A stretch of DNA of 63,943 bases, from positions 1 through 63,943 of the IMG/VR virus record IMGVR_UViG_3300034196_000117; one strand, 5' to 3'. Shown here piece by piece: positions 6,275-14,793 of the stretch (within the stretch, counting starts at the first letter, position 1; each line of letters opens with the position of its first letter). The notes under the pieces are model-generated. The model was given only the letters and a program-made list of their open reading frames with translations, did no database searches and had not been told where the DNA came from. The position numbers and the translations under genes are program-made. This DNA is from a virus.

Positions 6275-6673
6275 TTAACGTAGGTATCCAAAAAAAGGGG
6301 TGAGGACAATAGCCAACCCTAAATGCATACGTTTTCTTTTTGTTTTAATCGTTGTTAAATAGCTCTTGCTGCCTTTATTTTTGTAGATAACTGCATTTAA
6401 AGGTGAGTAACCTTTTGCACACAACTCACTAAAACGAGACAACTCGGCGGTCGTCAATGTATAGTGGCTTGTATCTAATTTTTTAAATTGTTCAATCTCT
6501 TTTTCGAACATGGCAGGCGAGCTACGATACAGCTTATGAAATATGAAAGATGGTCGTTTAAGAAATGCTTTTACAACACGGGTATTTTGAAACAATAATA
6601 CACTGCCTTTAAATTCTTGGTATAGACCATTAATTCGAGTAACTTCAGTAATCCATTCTTCATTTATTTTCAT
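6275..6673 (-). CDS. Hypothetical basic protein
   Basis: A 132-residue Lys/Arg-rich protein with no signal peptide and no recognised domain. It starts after GAGG at good spacing. A KTKRKR cluster near residues 111-116 would suit nucleic-acid binding, but that is inference. It follows the tRNA-like sequence. Confidence 0.65.
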   Translation of the reverse strand: MKINEEWITEVTRINGLYQEFKGSVLLFQNTRVVKAFLKRPSFIFHKLYRSSPAMFEKEIEQFKKLDTSHYTLTTAELSRFSELCAKGYSPLNAVIYKNKGSKSYLTTIKTKRKRMHLGLAIVLTPFFGYLR

Positions 6674-6730
6674 ATTATAGCCTCATTATTATTAATATAT
6701 TGTATATTAGATAATCGAATAATCAATAAT

Positions 6731-6762
6731 AAAAAAAAGAAAAGACACCAGAAGATGTCTTT
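6731..6762 (-). terminator. Intrinsic terminator after 6845-7780
   Basis: An AAGACA/TGTCTT stem with an 8-base loop, then a long T-rich run on the minus strand. Confidence 0.55.
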
Positions 6763-6844
6763 AAATTAATGCTAGATTGCTCTACCTAATTAACACTTAA
6801 ACTAGCCTTCAAATACGGCTAACGGATAGCACTTGAATCCATTG

Positions 6845-7780
6845 TCAAAATATCGAGAACTCAGAGGGTAATGTCACTTTTAAGCGTTCAGCTAAGTTAG
6901 CAGCAATATATTCCATATCATCAAGCAGGTAGGTTTGAGTGTTTTTAATCACTTTTGTATTACCTTCTGAGGAAATAAAGCAAGGTGTTTTATTTTCCAA
7001 GTAATCATGAACAATTTTTGGATGATTACCAACCACACAGGTTGAAAACTTAAATTTTGTTTTATCGACATTGCTCATGAAGTCAAAGAAGACACGAATA
7101 TTTTTTGTATGAATGTCTCGTTCAAAAATAAAGAAGTAGTCATCCGAAGCATCATTGGAATACGAAAACACTTCCTTATCTGCAACATCACATTTAATAT
7201 AATGATAGCTGTCATTTAACATCATTTTTTTACTAAACTTTTTATGGCTATGCATATCACAAATAAAACTGAGCTTACTCAGAAATTCGTCATCATATTC
7301 ACTGTAATCTTCAATGAGTTTATCAAAATTATTGACACCTAATTCATAGTTAGCATCAATAAAAAATTGTTTCATACCATCCATATCACTGACGGAAAGC
7401 ACATTGGGGACTTCATGTGATTCTTCAATCCCTAATTTTTTAAATGCATCTTTAACCGCAAAATTTTTGGAAATCTCAATGACTCGCATGTCAATCGAAA
7501 ATAATCGACTAAGACTAGATACATATTCACTCTTAGACGTAAAATAATCAGATTTACCTGAATAAATAGTCAATGGTTTGGAGAACGGTGTATTTCTCAA
7601 TTGAATAATATAGGAGACACCATTATATTCTTTATTAGAAATATAAGATTTCAAATCGTCATTATTATATTTTTTGTTTTTAATTTCTTTATAAAACTTA
7701 GTATCCTTCAAATGTTGAATAAAATTTTCATGATCATTACAGAATATTTTACCGAATTGTTCGAAATAGGCTTCTTTCAT
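6845..7780 (-). CDS. Hypothetical protein (311 residues)
   Basis: The start at 7780 (MKEAYFEQF) has GAGGATA upstream. The protein is soluble, charged and Phe/Tyr/Asp-rich, with no motif I can name. It stands alone between a terminator and the next gene. Its function is unknown. Confidence 0.7.
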   Translation of the reverse strand: MKEAYFEQFGKIFCNDHENFIQHLKDTKFYKEIKNKKYNNDDLKSYISNKEYNGVSYIIQLRNTPFSKPLTIYSGKSDYFTSKSEYVSSLSRLFSIDMRVIEISKNFAVKDAFKKLGIEESHEVPNVLSVSDMDGMKQFFIDANYELGVNNFDKLIEDYSEYDDEFLSKLSFICDMHSHKKFSKKMMLNDSYHYIKCDVADKEVFSYSNDASDDYFFIFERDIHTKNIRVFFDFMSNVDKTKFKFSTCVVGNHPKIVHDYLENKTPCFISSEGNTKVIKNTQTYLLDDMEYIAANLAERLKVTLPSEFSIF

Positions 7781-7861
7781 CAATGTATCCTCACAATGTT
7801 TAATTATAATGACTAATCAAGACATCAAAAGACGCCTAGAAAATAAATATTTCTATAAGAC

Positions 7862-8188
7862 TTAACGCTTAAAGAGACTCGCTACAGAATATTGTTGGTT
7901 GGTAGCACTGGAAGCCATTTCAGCAAAGTAAAGATGAACAGCATCACACAGCGGGCTAAATGAAGGGTTGTTTTTGGACTGTTCTTCAATGTATTCACCA
8001 AGATCTTGAATGTCATCAGTCAGATTACCATCCAATTCTTCATTGAGATTTCCATCGGCATCAAAAAGAATATGATGCAATGCCATGTGAGATGGATTGT
8101 CTGCTTGGCAATAATGTGGGTCATAACCAAGCACCACGAAATTACCTTCAGCATTAAAAATAGATTCGAAAACTTTTTGCTTGGTCAT
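7862..8188 (-). CDS. Hypothetical protein, paralogue of 54087-54389
   Basis: The start at 8188 (MTKQKVF) is chosen over a GTG at 8200 because GGAGG then lies at proper spacing. The 108-residue protein shares FNxxGNF, an H(x)6LFDxxGN block and a C-terminal LxDAVxLYxA block with 54087-54389, 46 kb away. Its function is unknown. Confidence 0.7.
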   Translation of the reverse strand: MTKQKVFESIFNAEGNFVVLGYDPHYCQADNPSHMALHHILFDADGNLNEELDGNLTDDIQDLGEYIEEQSKNNPSFSPLCDAVHLYFAEMASSATNQQYSVASLFKR

Positions 8189-8200
8189 AGTGACCTCCAC

Positions 8201-8350
8201 TTAGTGAGAGATTGAATAGAAAGCTTTCTTTAACATCTCATTGATGTCTTGTTTGGAAAGCTTATCTGAATATGGTTTAACATCATAAGGCTTACCTGCG
8301 ATGAGTTTTTGGTTGGCAGATCTAATCTGCTCGATAGAAATTTTGGGCAT
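8201..8350 (-). CDS. Tiny hypothetical protein (49 residues)
   Basis: It starts at ATG 8348-8350 with AGGTG upstream and ends in TAA at 8201. It lies directly upstream of 7862-8188 and is probably in the same operon. The product is a short basic helical protein containing a KLSKQDINEMLKK segment. No family is recognised. Confidence 0.6.
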   Translation of the reverse strand: MPKISIEQIRSANQKLIAGKPYDVKPYSDKLSKQDINEMLKKAFYSISH

Positions 8351-8513
8351 TATATTCACCTATGAAGCTTAATTGATGCCTTATTCTAACACATATAAGA
8401 ATCAATGACAACAAATTTTATGTTTTTTCATATTCAAAACTATATGCAAATGGATAGTCGATTGACATTTTAACCATAAAATAATAGGATAATTAAAAGG
8501 AAGGTGAAATACT

Positions 8514-9041
8514 ATGAAAGACAAATTAGCAAAAAAAGAATTTATAAAAAATTTCGAATATTTTAAAAGAAATCCAGAAGAATATGATAAAAAAAGAAAT
8601 TCAAAATACTTCAAGGTGACGATGTTTTTAATCGCTCCAATGATTGTCATGTTGACCGCGTTGGTTCTCCCATTATTTTTAATTCCACATTGGTATATTT
8701 ATTTAATGGGCATATATGCTGCAGTCTCCATCCCATTAATTTTAATAATTATGGTCATTTATGATTTTAAAAATATGAAAGCCATTACATTTGATAACAT
8801 GATTTACAAAGGAAAGCTTTCTGACTTGTTTGATGACATTAATCATCCAGCCATTGTGAAAGCTAAACACCTCATTGAATCTGATATGGCAAGGAAAGGT
8901 GGTTTGAGTGGTGGGATTGCTTACTATCTTTATGAAGAAATGAATAAGCCAGAATATGCAGTACAGACGGTTAATCTTAAAAGTAGTGATGAGAAGGTAA
9001 CAATGGTATTAGAAAAAACAGAAGAAATTGAAAACAAGTGA
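8514..9041 (+). CDS. Two-helix inner membrane protein
   Basis: The 175-residue protein has a basic N-terminal region, two membrane segments (about residues 35-60 and 64-84) and a charged cytoplasmic C-terminal half. AAGGAAGGTG precedes the ATG. It lies alone on the plus strand, convergent with the tRNA-Cys gene across a bidirectional terminator. Its function is unknown. Confidence 0.7.
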   Translation: MKDKLAKKEFIKNFEYFKRNPEEYDKKRNSKYFKVTMFLIAPMIVMLTALVLPLFLIPHWYIYLMGIYAAVSIPLILIIMVIYDFKNMKAITFDNMIYKGKLSDLFDDINHPAIVKAKHLIESDMARKGGLSGGIAYYLYEEMNKPEYAVQTVNLKSSDEKVTMVLEKTEEIENK

Positions 9042-9060
9042 AAAATTAAAGGCAATAAAA

Positions 9061-9086
9061 AAGACATCATAAGATGTCTTTTATTT
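9061..9086 (+). terminator. Bidirectional terminator
   Basis: AAGACATC/GATGTCTT with an ATAA loop, T-rich downstream and A-rich upstream. It serves both 8514-9041 and the convergent tRNA-Cys. Confidence 0.7.
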
Positions 9087-9090
9087 AAAT

Positions 9091-9164
9091 TGGAGGCTTC
9101 TGAGGAAATCGAATCCCCGTACTCGGATTTGCAATCCGGTGCATGACCATTCTGCCAAGAAGCC
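9091..9164 (-). tRNA. trnC: tRNA-Cys (GCA)
   Basis: A full cloverleaf: acceptor GGCTTCT/AGAAGCC, anticodon loop TTGCAAA with GCA, a T loop of TTCGATT type and encoded CCA after a T discriminator. Confidence 0.92.
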
Positions 9165-9267
9165 ATATTACATCATTGAGAGCGTGTCGCTTTGCTGTTT
9201 CAATGTAGATATTCTATCAAACCTTTTTCCATAAGGCAACCTTTTTTTTAAACATTTTTAAACATTT

Positions 9268-10278
9268 TTAAGAAATTTTTCCATTCAATGTGTTTTTCAA
9301 ATCAAGATAGACACCTTTTGACAAGTTGAAGTCAACATTGCCAATTTGAACTTTAAAAATAGAATCATGGAACACAATATTGTTGTTTTCAATTTTAATG
9401 TTGAACACATTCCCATTCACGACAAACACAATTGAAATAACACCATCAAAATCAAACAACAAATAATCATCAATAATATGAATAAGGCTAGACTTATAAC
9501 GAGCGTATTCGTTAATCAGCTCTCGTTTTGAAATGCTGGGATTGCCCGCCGTGTTAAATTTGATAGCTGACCAGTCAATGACTTTCAAGATCTTTGCAAC
9601 ATCAGGTTTTGTTGTCGTAATAAATAAGTGAGATGCATCAGCAATGTCTGGAAAGGCCGCACACCCTTTAATCGTTCCTGCTTTTACTCCGACTCGTTGA
9701 AAGGCAATATCTGCAGTCTTTCTATTAGTAAAGATAAAATCTTCCGCCAGAGAGCTTTTATTAGTGTCATGACGTAACTCATCTTTTTTAATCCATACTT
9801 GAAACACACAAGGAACGTCAACGACTTCTTTTTTGATATTAAATGAATTACTCGGCACATCCCATTCAAAAACAAGGTGCATATTTTTATGCAGCTTCTT
9901 TTGCACACTGTCTTTCTTGAATGTCTTCGGAACAATGAAAGCAACCACTTTGGACACTTCTGCACATTTGTTGAAGAACTTAATGGCTAAACTAGAATTC
10001 TTCCCAAATGGTGGGTTTCCGATAGTGATATAGCCTTCATCTTGTAATGGGTATTCTAAAAAGTCAGCTTTCACCACTTTGTCAATCTTCGGATCAATAT
10101 CAATGCCCAATTTACTACCAGACACAATAGAAAAGAACGCACCTGATCCCGCTGAGGGTTCTAGCCAGATGGTAGGTTTGATATTGTGTTGGGTAAGAAT
10201 ACCTTGCAACAAGTCATAGCATTTAAGAGCTATATCATTGTTGGTATAAAATTGGTCAAGATCGCGTTCCGAAGTCAT
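9268..10278 (-). CDS. N6-adenine DNA methyltransferase-like protein
   Basis: The 336-residue protein has SAM motif I LEPSAGSGAF (about residues 39-48), an acidic strand end (GIDIDP, 58-63) and the catalytic motif NPPFG (88-92) of the gamma-type amino-methyltransferases that act on adenine in DNA. A later IVPKTF strand fits the fold. The C-terminal third may be a target-recognition region. No restriction enzyme or specificity gene is next to it, so it is probably an orphan methyltransferase that protects the element or marks its DNA. Confidence 0.8.
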   Translation of the reverse strand: MTSERDLDQFYTNNDIALKCYDLLQGILTQHNIKPTIWLEPSAGSGAFFSIVSGSKLGIDIDPKIDKVVKADFLEYPLQDEGYITIGNPPFGKNSSLAIKFFNKCAEVSKVVAFIVPKTFKKDSVQKKLHKNMHLVFEWDVPSNSFNIKKEVVDVPCVFQVWIKKDELRHDTNKSSLAEDFIFTNRKTADIAFQRVGVKAGTIKGCAAFPDIADASHLFITTTKPDVAKILKVIDWSAIKFNTAGNPSISKRELINEYARYKSSLIHIIDDYLLFDFDGVISIVFVVNGNVFNIKIENNNIVFHDSIFKVQIGNVDFNLSKGVYLDLKNTLNGKIS

Positions 10279-10295
10279 TGTGTGTGCCTATTGGT

Positions 10296-10994
10296 TTAAT
10301 TGTCAAAAAAGTTAACTTGTCTATTCTGAATACTTGTTGCACCGTCACCATAAATAGAGTCAAGCAGCTCAACAATCTCTTGGGCTTCTTTTAACTGTTT
10401 AAAGGCTGTCAAATTTTCATCTACTTCCTTATTAACATCAAATGGACGTTCAAATGATTTAAATGCATGCTTATCTGAGTATGTGTTTAATAGTTTGGCA
10501 GTGTCTTTAGTAAAATTCGAATCGTATTTTTCATCTACCTGACATTCAGCCTTAACACCACACCCAGAACAGTAAACATGGTCGAAGTTAATATCATAAT
10601 CTAAATTATTACAATCTTGATTCTGACATTTTCTAACAAGATACTTGAAAATAATATGTTGTTTAGTGAGCGGTGTCAACCAGCCTTCATTCGAAAACTT
10701 TGGAATAAAAATTAAATCCCCTTCTGGAATATCATTAAAAGGGTAAATAAGAATATCATCCATTTCTTTACTAACATCACTCACAAATACATTACGCTTT
10801 TTCTCAATGTTAAAGGTGCTGCAACGAGAACCACAATGCGGACAAAATGAATCAAAGAAGCCTCTATCACCATAAGCTGTACACAATTTATTGCCACAAG
10901 TTTCATGAACTTTTTCAGTCACCGTAATTTTCATACGTGTTGGCAATTGCTTTACAACAAAGGTAGGTCCAAAATATTCATTAATGTAATACAT
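10296..10994 (-). CDS. Protein with two zinc ribbons
   Basis: The start at 10994 has GGAG upstream. The 232-residue protein carries two zinc-ribbon-like clusters: one with CxxxxC and CPHCGSRC, the second with CQNQDC and CSGCG. These suggest a nucleic-acid or protein-binding scaffold. It lies directly upstream of the methyltransferase gene and is probably co-transcribed. No named family is recognised. Confidence 0.7.
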   Translation of the reverse strand: MYYINEYFGPTFVVKQLPTRMKITVTEKVHETCGNKLCTAYGDRGFFDSFCPHCGSRCSTFNIEKKRNVFVSDVSKEMDDILIYPFNDIPEGDLIFIPKFSNEGWLTPLTKQHIIFKYLVRKCQNQDCNNLDYDINFDHVYCSGCGVKAECQVDEKYDSNFTKDTAKLLNTYSDKHAFKSFERPFDVNKEVDENLTAFKQLKEAQEIVELLDSIYGDGATSIQNRQVNFFDN

Positions 10995-11045
10995 GTAATT
11001 CTCCAAAATGTCATCCAGTATACCATCGTACAAATGAATGTTCAA

Positions 11046-11072
11046 TAAAAAACCCAACACTCGGTTGGGTTT
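11046..11072 (-). terminator. Intrinsic terminator after 11090-11893
   Basis: AACCCAAC/GTTGGGTT with a short loop, then a T run on the minus strand. Confidence 0.7.
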
Positions 11073-11089
11073 CTTTTGTTACAATAAAT

Positions 11090-11893
11090 TTAAGTCAGGT
11101 GTATAGTTCTCGACTCGGTAACGTGTTCAATCAAATCAACACCCATAATTTGAAAGTTCTTAGGGGATTCAAGAACGTCTTCAATTGTCTCAGTATAGAA
11201 ACAGTATTTCTCCATTTCTGACAAAACCATCATTTGGTTATAGTCTTTAACCAAATCCTCAATACGACTCATTAAATTATCAAGGAATTCTTCTGTATTC
11301 TTGGGGGCTGAATTTACATAGAAAGTAATTGCACTCTTCACGCCTACATTGGTATCTACATTAACCTTGTTGATAACATAACCTGAGAACATCTTTTCAT
11401 GCATTTCATATTCTTTCAACAATTCATAGCAATATTTGCGAGAATATTGTTCAGTAAAGGCATCAGAATCAATACGAACTTTTACTTCATCAATCAAAGT
11501 GGAATTGTCGATTGTATCAACAATCACATTAAATTTTTTGAAAAATTGATCCTTGATTTTAGCTCGAACTTCTGAATCGGATTCATGACCAGAAAAAATG
11601 ATACGTGGAAAATTACTGTCATGGAATGCCTGAACACCCGTAATCAGAGCAAAAGGTGTGTCGTTGTATGCACCTTTAAAGCAAGCATTTTTACACCACC
11701 AATTGTAATAGATGTTTGTATCTTTTGTTTTAGCCGCATAGTTTGCCATCACATCATCTGTGCCATACGGATAATCGCCTTCACAAGACTCTTTTCGTTT
11801 AGCATGACCCGTAATGTAACCACCGATAGCCTCATAAATTTCACTAAGGTCTTGGTTGGTTTGTACAACAATTTCATAAGTTTTAGTGGTCAT
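11090..11893 (-). CDS. Hypothetical protein (267 residues)
   Basis: The start at 11893 (MTTKTYE) has GAGGG upstream. The upstream in-frame ATG lacks an SD. It is a soluble mixed alpha/beta protein with several Cys (CEGDYP, WCKNAC) but no motif I can name. It is monocistronic, with its own extended -10 promoter upstream (TGGTATAAT) and a terminator. Confidence 0.7.
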   Translation of the reverse strand: MTTKTYEIVVQTNQDLSEIYEAIGGYITGHAKRKESCEGDYPYGTDDVMANYAAKTKDTNIYYNWWCKNACFKGAYNDTPFALITGVQAFHDSNFPRIIFSGHESDSEVRAKIKDQFFKKFNVIVDTIDNSTLIDEVKVRIDSDAFTEQYSRKYCYELLKEYEMHEKMFSGYVINKVNVDTNVGVKSAITFYVNSAPKNTEEFLDNLMSRIEDLVKDYNQMMVLSEMEKYCFYTETIEDVLESPKNFQIMGVDLIEHVTESRTIHLT

Positions 11894-11982
11894 GTGTTTG
11901 CCCTCAAAATGATAAGTTATTATACCATTCTGAGGACAGCAATTCAAGTTTTTTTAAGTTAAAGTCTACATCTGGTCAAAGT

Positions 11983-12327
11983 TTAACCAATATGAAGAAC
12001 ATCTTTCAAGAAGTCATCAGATGGCTTGATGTTGTGGACTTTAACATAGTGAGATAATCCTACAGGCCACTTCCAGTTCTTGTAGGAAAACTCCATATCT
12101 CCGTTTTCAGCACCACAGCAACGGCAAATAGAAAATCCTTTAAAGTAGACACAAGTACCTGCCCGGTCTTTATGCAGGTAAATATCTTTTTCAAGTTTTT
12201 CAAGAGCCACGATTACAGCTTCTTTACCTTCAAAAGCGACATCGGAACTGACTGGTTTTGGAAAGTGTGGTTCACGCTCGGACCACCAGAAGCCTTCAAA
12301 ACGTTGTGGTTTATTTTTATTTCCCAT
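11983..12327 (-). CDS. Small zinc-finger-like protein of mobile elements
   Basis: The 114-residue protein has a FSICRCCGAENGDMEF segment followed by WKWPVGLSHYVKVH and a C-terminal PSDDFLKDVL. From memory, a similar order (CRxCGxxNG, then a Trp/Pro/Gly and HYVxxH block, then PSxxFL) recurs in small uncharacterised phage and plasmid proteins. Two Cys pairs or Cys/His may bind zinc. Its role is unknown. Confidence 0.65.
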   Translation of the reverse strand: MGNKNKPQRFEGFWWSEREPHFPKPVSSDVAFEGKEAVIVALEKLEKDIYLHKDRAGTCVYFKGFSICRCCGAENGDMEFSYKNWKWPVGLSHYVKVHNIKPSDDFLKDVLHIG

Positions 12328-12379
12328 AGTAAATCTCCATGAATGTAAGGTGTGAGTTGTAGTATACGCTATTTTTTTG

Positions 12380-12655
12380 TTAACTGAAATACAATCTTCT
12401 TAAAAAAGGACTTTTTTGTCGAGCGTGATAAATCTTTTCCAACCAGATTTCACTGCCAGTCCCCCCACGAAATTCAGTGTAATGACATTTAATGCAACCA
12501 AATTTAGCTTCGGCTGACATGCCACTGTCTTGACTGATACGATGTCTCATACAGCCACCACATTGTGGACAAGGCTCTTTTTCTTCATCAGTTGGAAAGA
12601 CATGTTCAATTTTTTTATAAAGCGTCTTGATACGTTTAGAAAGGCGGTTTTTCAT
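12380..12655 (-). CDS. Small zinc-ribbon protein
   Basis: The start at 12655 has GGAG upstream and overlaps the end of 12636-13262 by 20 nt, implying translational coupling. The 91-residue protein has a basic N-terminus, a CPQCGG knuckle and a second CIKC knuckle about 30 residues later, a classical zinc ribbon, then a basic tail. It may bind nucleic acid. Confidence 0.7.
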   Translation of the reverse strand: MKNRLSKRIKTLYKKIEHVFPTDEEKEPCPQCGGCMRHRISQDSGMSAEAKFGCIKCHYTEFRGGTGSEIWLEKIYHARQKSPFLRRLYFS

Positions 12656-13262
12656 TATGAACTCCAAATTTATTAATAAAATCCATGATTTGAGCAACTT
12701 CCATCAAGTTAAGGCGATTATCTTTATTCAGATCTTCATACATTTTGATAAGGTTCTTATCTCTGGATGTTTTAATATAGGTTGTTAATTGGGCCAATGC
12801 TTCATCCGAAAGGTAGGTAAAGTTCCGCATCACATTATTTTTTTCAAAATTGACTAAGTATTTTTCATTATTCTTTTGTCGTCCAACGGCAAAGTAATAG
12901 TAAGCAGGCTGATAACGGTCTTGTTCAGCAATCTGAACATAATAGTCATCATATTTTTTAGCCACAAGCAAACTTTTAATCTGTGGATTAAAGATAGACA
13001 TGATAGAAGAGAAGAATACGATGGCTAGAACTAATGAAACACCCATTTTAAGAAGGCTAACACCATCAGTAATGATTAAATATTGACGGGACTTAAACAA
13101 CACCAGAACAGACAATCCAGCAGCAACAGCCAAAAGGATTAAAAAGAAGAAAGGCAATGTTTCAAAAGGATTGATAACAGCCGCATTGATACAAAAAGAA
13201 ATAAGAGCAAGCAATAGAACGATAATCATCGCTTTAAAATAATGAGTGTTCGCTTGTTCCAT
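12636..13262 (-). CDS. Membrane protein with a C-terminal EF-hand-like loop
   Basis: The start at 13262 (MEQANTH) has GGAG upstream. The 208-residue protein has three predicted membrane helices in its first 100 residues. The C-terminal end holds DLNKDNRLNLME, which fits a 12-residue EF-hand/dockerin calcium loop (Asp1, Asn3, Asp5, Glu12). Its SD lies just after the T run of a terminator-bearing, tRNA-like leader (13273-13401), so attenuation is possible. Confidence 0.7.
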   Translation of the reverse strand: MEQANTHYFKAMIIVLLLALISFCINAAVINPFETLPFFFLILLAVAAGLSVLVLFKSRQYLIITDGVSLLKMGVSLVLAIVFFSSIMSIFNPQIKSLLVAKKYDDYYVQIAEQDRYQPAYYYFAVGRQKNNEKYLVNFEKNNVMRNFTYLSDEALAQLTTYIKTSRDKNLIKMYEDLNKDNRLNLMEVAQIMDFINKFGVHNEKPPF

Positions 13263-13272
13263 AATTTTCTCC

Positions 13273-13302
13273 AAAAAAAAAAGGCTTACATAATCGTAAG
13301 CC
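13273..13302 (-). terminator. Terminator directly before the SD of 12636-13262
   Basis: A perfect 7-bp stem GGCTTAC/GTAAGCC with a six-base loop is followed by ten T. The T run ends where the SD of the next gene begins. Confidence 0.8.
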
Positions 13303-13305
13303 TCA

Positions 13306-13401
13306 CACTAGATCGGGGCTTCGAACCCCGCCAATCGCCGCTGAACCTAAAGATGATCTAACCTTGCTGTGAGGCGATTGCATCGTCATCTCTACCTAGT
13401 G
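13306..13401 (-). ncRNA. tRNA-like pseudoknotted RNA in an intergenic leader
   Basis: Read on the minus strand, the ends pair as a 7-bp acceptor-like stem (CACTAGG/TCTAGTG) and a canonical T arm (CGGGG-TTCGAAG-CCCCG) sits near the 3' side. The D and anticodon arms are replaced by an 8-bp helix CAATCGCC/GGCGATTG and a crossing helix AGATGA/TCATCT, a pseudoknot. There is no CCA. A further helix GCCTCAC/GTGAGGC competes with both the 8-bp helix and the terminator. This resembles a reduced tmRNA tRNA-like domain or an attenuator. Confidence 0.6.
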
Positions 13402-13438
13402 GTTCCATATTAACAAAAGAGCCATTGAAAGTCAACAA

Positions 13439-14011
13439 TTATTTAGAAGCTGTTGTGTCATCCAATTGCTTAGCATACCAAGCAGTGACTTCATTGTTAA
13501 ATACATTGGTTAAGTGTTCTCGATAATAATAGATGAACGTCTTATTAGTCACTGTATCACAGGAATACATGAGTAAATTATTGGTACCGGCTGTGGGTTC
13601 TTGCAACATAAAAACCATATTTGATTCATCGGCTGGATTGAAATGCGTTTGAACAGGGTGACCAAAACGTTTATCAATAAAGGTTCTGAAGGTTATGTTG
13701 TCTTTCTGGCAATTAGGCGATTGACCTTCCAGATAAAAGGTGTAGAGCTGTTGGCTAATTGGTGTAACACCTATTTCATAGCGAGTAAAAGGATATATTT
13801 CTTTTGCTGGTTTGAGTGTGAAATAACCTAGCTTGTTAAGCGGTTCATACGTGCTGGTATTAATAATCGATCCTATTCGTAATCCTGATTGTCCTCGTAG
13901 AAAATCACCAATCGCTTTAATGTCTTGCTGCTCAATCTTGTTGGGTTGTTGAGCAAAGCAAACGCCAGAGAATAAACCCAATAACGCCATATATTTTAAT
14001 TTTTTAATCAT
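13439..14011 (-). CDS. Secreted hypothetical protein
   Basis: The start at 14011 (MIKKLKYM) has AGGAG upstream and gives a clean Sec signal peptide ending VCFA. The mature part (about 170 residues) is soluble with two Cys, probably periplasmic. No domain is recognised. The tRNA-like leader begins at its 3' end. Confidence 0.7.
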   Translation of the reverse strand: MIKKLKYMALLGLFSGVCFAQQPNKIEQQDIKAIGDFLRGQSGLRIGSIINTSTYEPLNKLGYFTLKPAKEIYPFTRYEIGVTPISQQLYTFYLEGQSPNCQKDNITFRTFIDKRFGHPVQTHFNPADESNMVFMLQEPTAGTNNLLMYSCDTVTNKTFIYYYREHLTNVFNNEVTAWYAKQLDDTTASK

Positions 14012-14158
14012 TTTACATCTCCTACCAATGGAAAAAGTATACCTCAAATTGGTTTTTCGTCAAACAGTAATCCAAAAAGGTTATAAAGAACAAAAAAACA
14101 ATTGCTAATATTAATATTTAAGCGTATAATCGTTGCAACTTTAATAGGAGTATTAACA

Positions 14159-14740
14159 TTGAAAATCGTTAAAATGATGTGTGCATTGGTTCTGGCTGCT
14201 GCAGTTGTTGGTTGTTCAAGTCATGCTCCCAATAGTAATTATGATACCATTATTGGAAACAAAAACCCCGAAGTAGTGACGGCCAGCTTTATTCAGTGGA
14301 ATGAAGAATATGCCGTAACAGCCAAGCACAACAAATACCCAGAATCGCCTGATTACGTGAGTGAAACGGTTGATCTTGTGTTCTTCAAAAACAAACCGAA
14401 TGATAAATTCAATCCAAACATTGAATGGAGAACACCAAAAGATGATGAAGAAGTTATTCATGTAGGACCGAAGCCAAATGGTTTATCGGTTGAACTACGT
14501 GGGAAGTTCATCAGAGATGAAGTTGAGTTTAAAGATGGTCGCTATGCCATTAGTGATTCCAAAACGATTGGTGGCATGTCAGGTGGGCCAGTCTACTCTG
14601 CAGACAAATCAGCCATCCTTGGTATGTCAGTCGGTCGAGATCATGATATCAAGATTAACGATGTAGTCTATGAAAATATTGCTGTCTTTGTCGATTCAGA
14701 AACCATCAAAGAAGAGTGGGCTAAGTTCCAAAAACAGTAA
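14159..14740 (+). CDS. Trypsin-like serine protease lipoprotein, triad intact
   Basis: A TTG start at 14159 is chosen because AGGAG lies 8 nt upstream and the frame then gives a standard lipoprotein signal (lipobox VVGC, Cys19). An upstream ATG would add 19 residues and bury the signal. The 193-residue protein has His57 in TAKH, Asp72 in VDLVFF and Ser141 in GGMSGGP, a plausible catalytic triad in the right order. It is the only family member here likely to be an active envelope protease. Homologues lacking the triad are at 47-772 and 2220-2903. Confidence 0.75.
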   Translation: MKIVKMMCALVLAAAVVGCSSHAPNSNYDTIIGNKNPEVVTASFIQWNEEYAVTAKHNKYPESPDYVSETVDLVFFKNKPNDKFNPNIEWRTPKDDEEVIHVGPKPNGLSVELRGKFIRDEVEFKDGRYAISDSKTIGGMSGGPVYSADKSAILGMSVGRDHDIKINDVVYENIAVFVDSETIKEEWAKFQKQ

Positions 14741-14758
14741 ATAACTAACAAACAAAAA

Positions 14759-14784
14759 AGACCTTTTCGAAGGTCTTTTTTTAT
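14759..14784 (+). terminator. Bidirectional terminator
   Basis: AGACCTT/AAGGTCT with a TTCG loop and T/A runs on either side, between the convergent genes 14159-14740 and 14794-15639. Confidence 0.75.
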
Positions 14785-14793
14785 TATTTAATT

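Noticed and set aside
13306-13401. Full tmRNA gene
   Set aside because: There is no CCA, no tag-encoding frame and the length is only about 96 nt.
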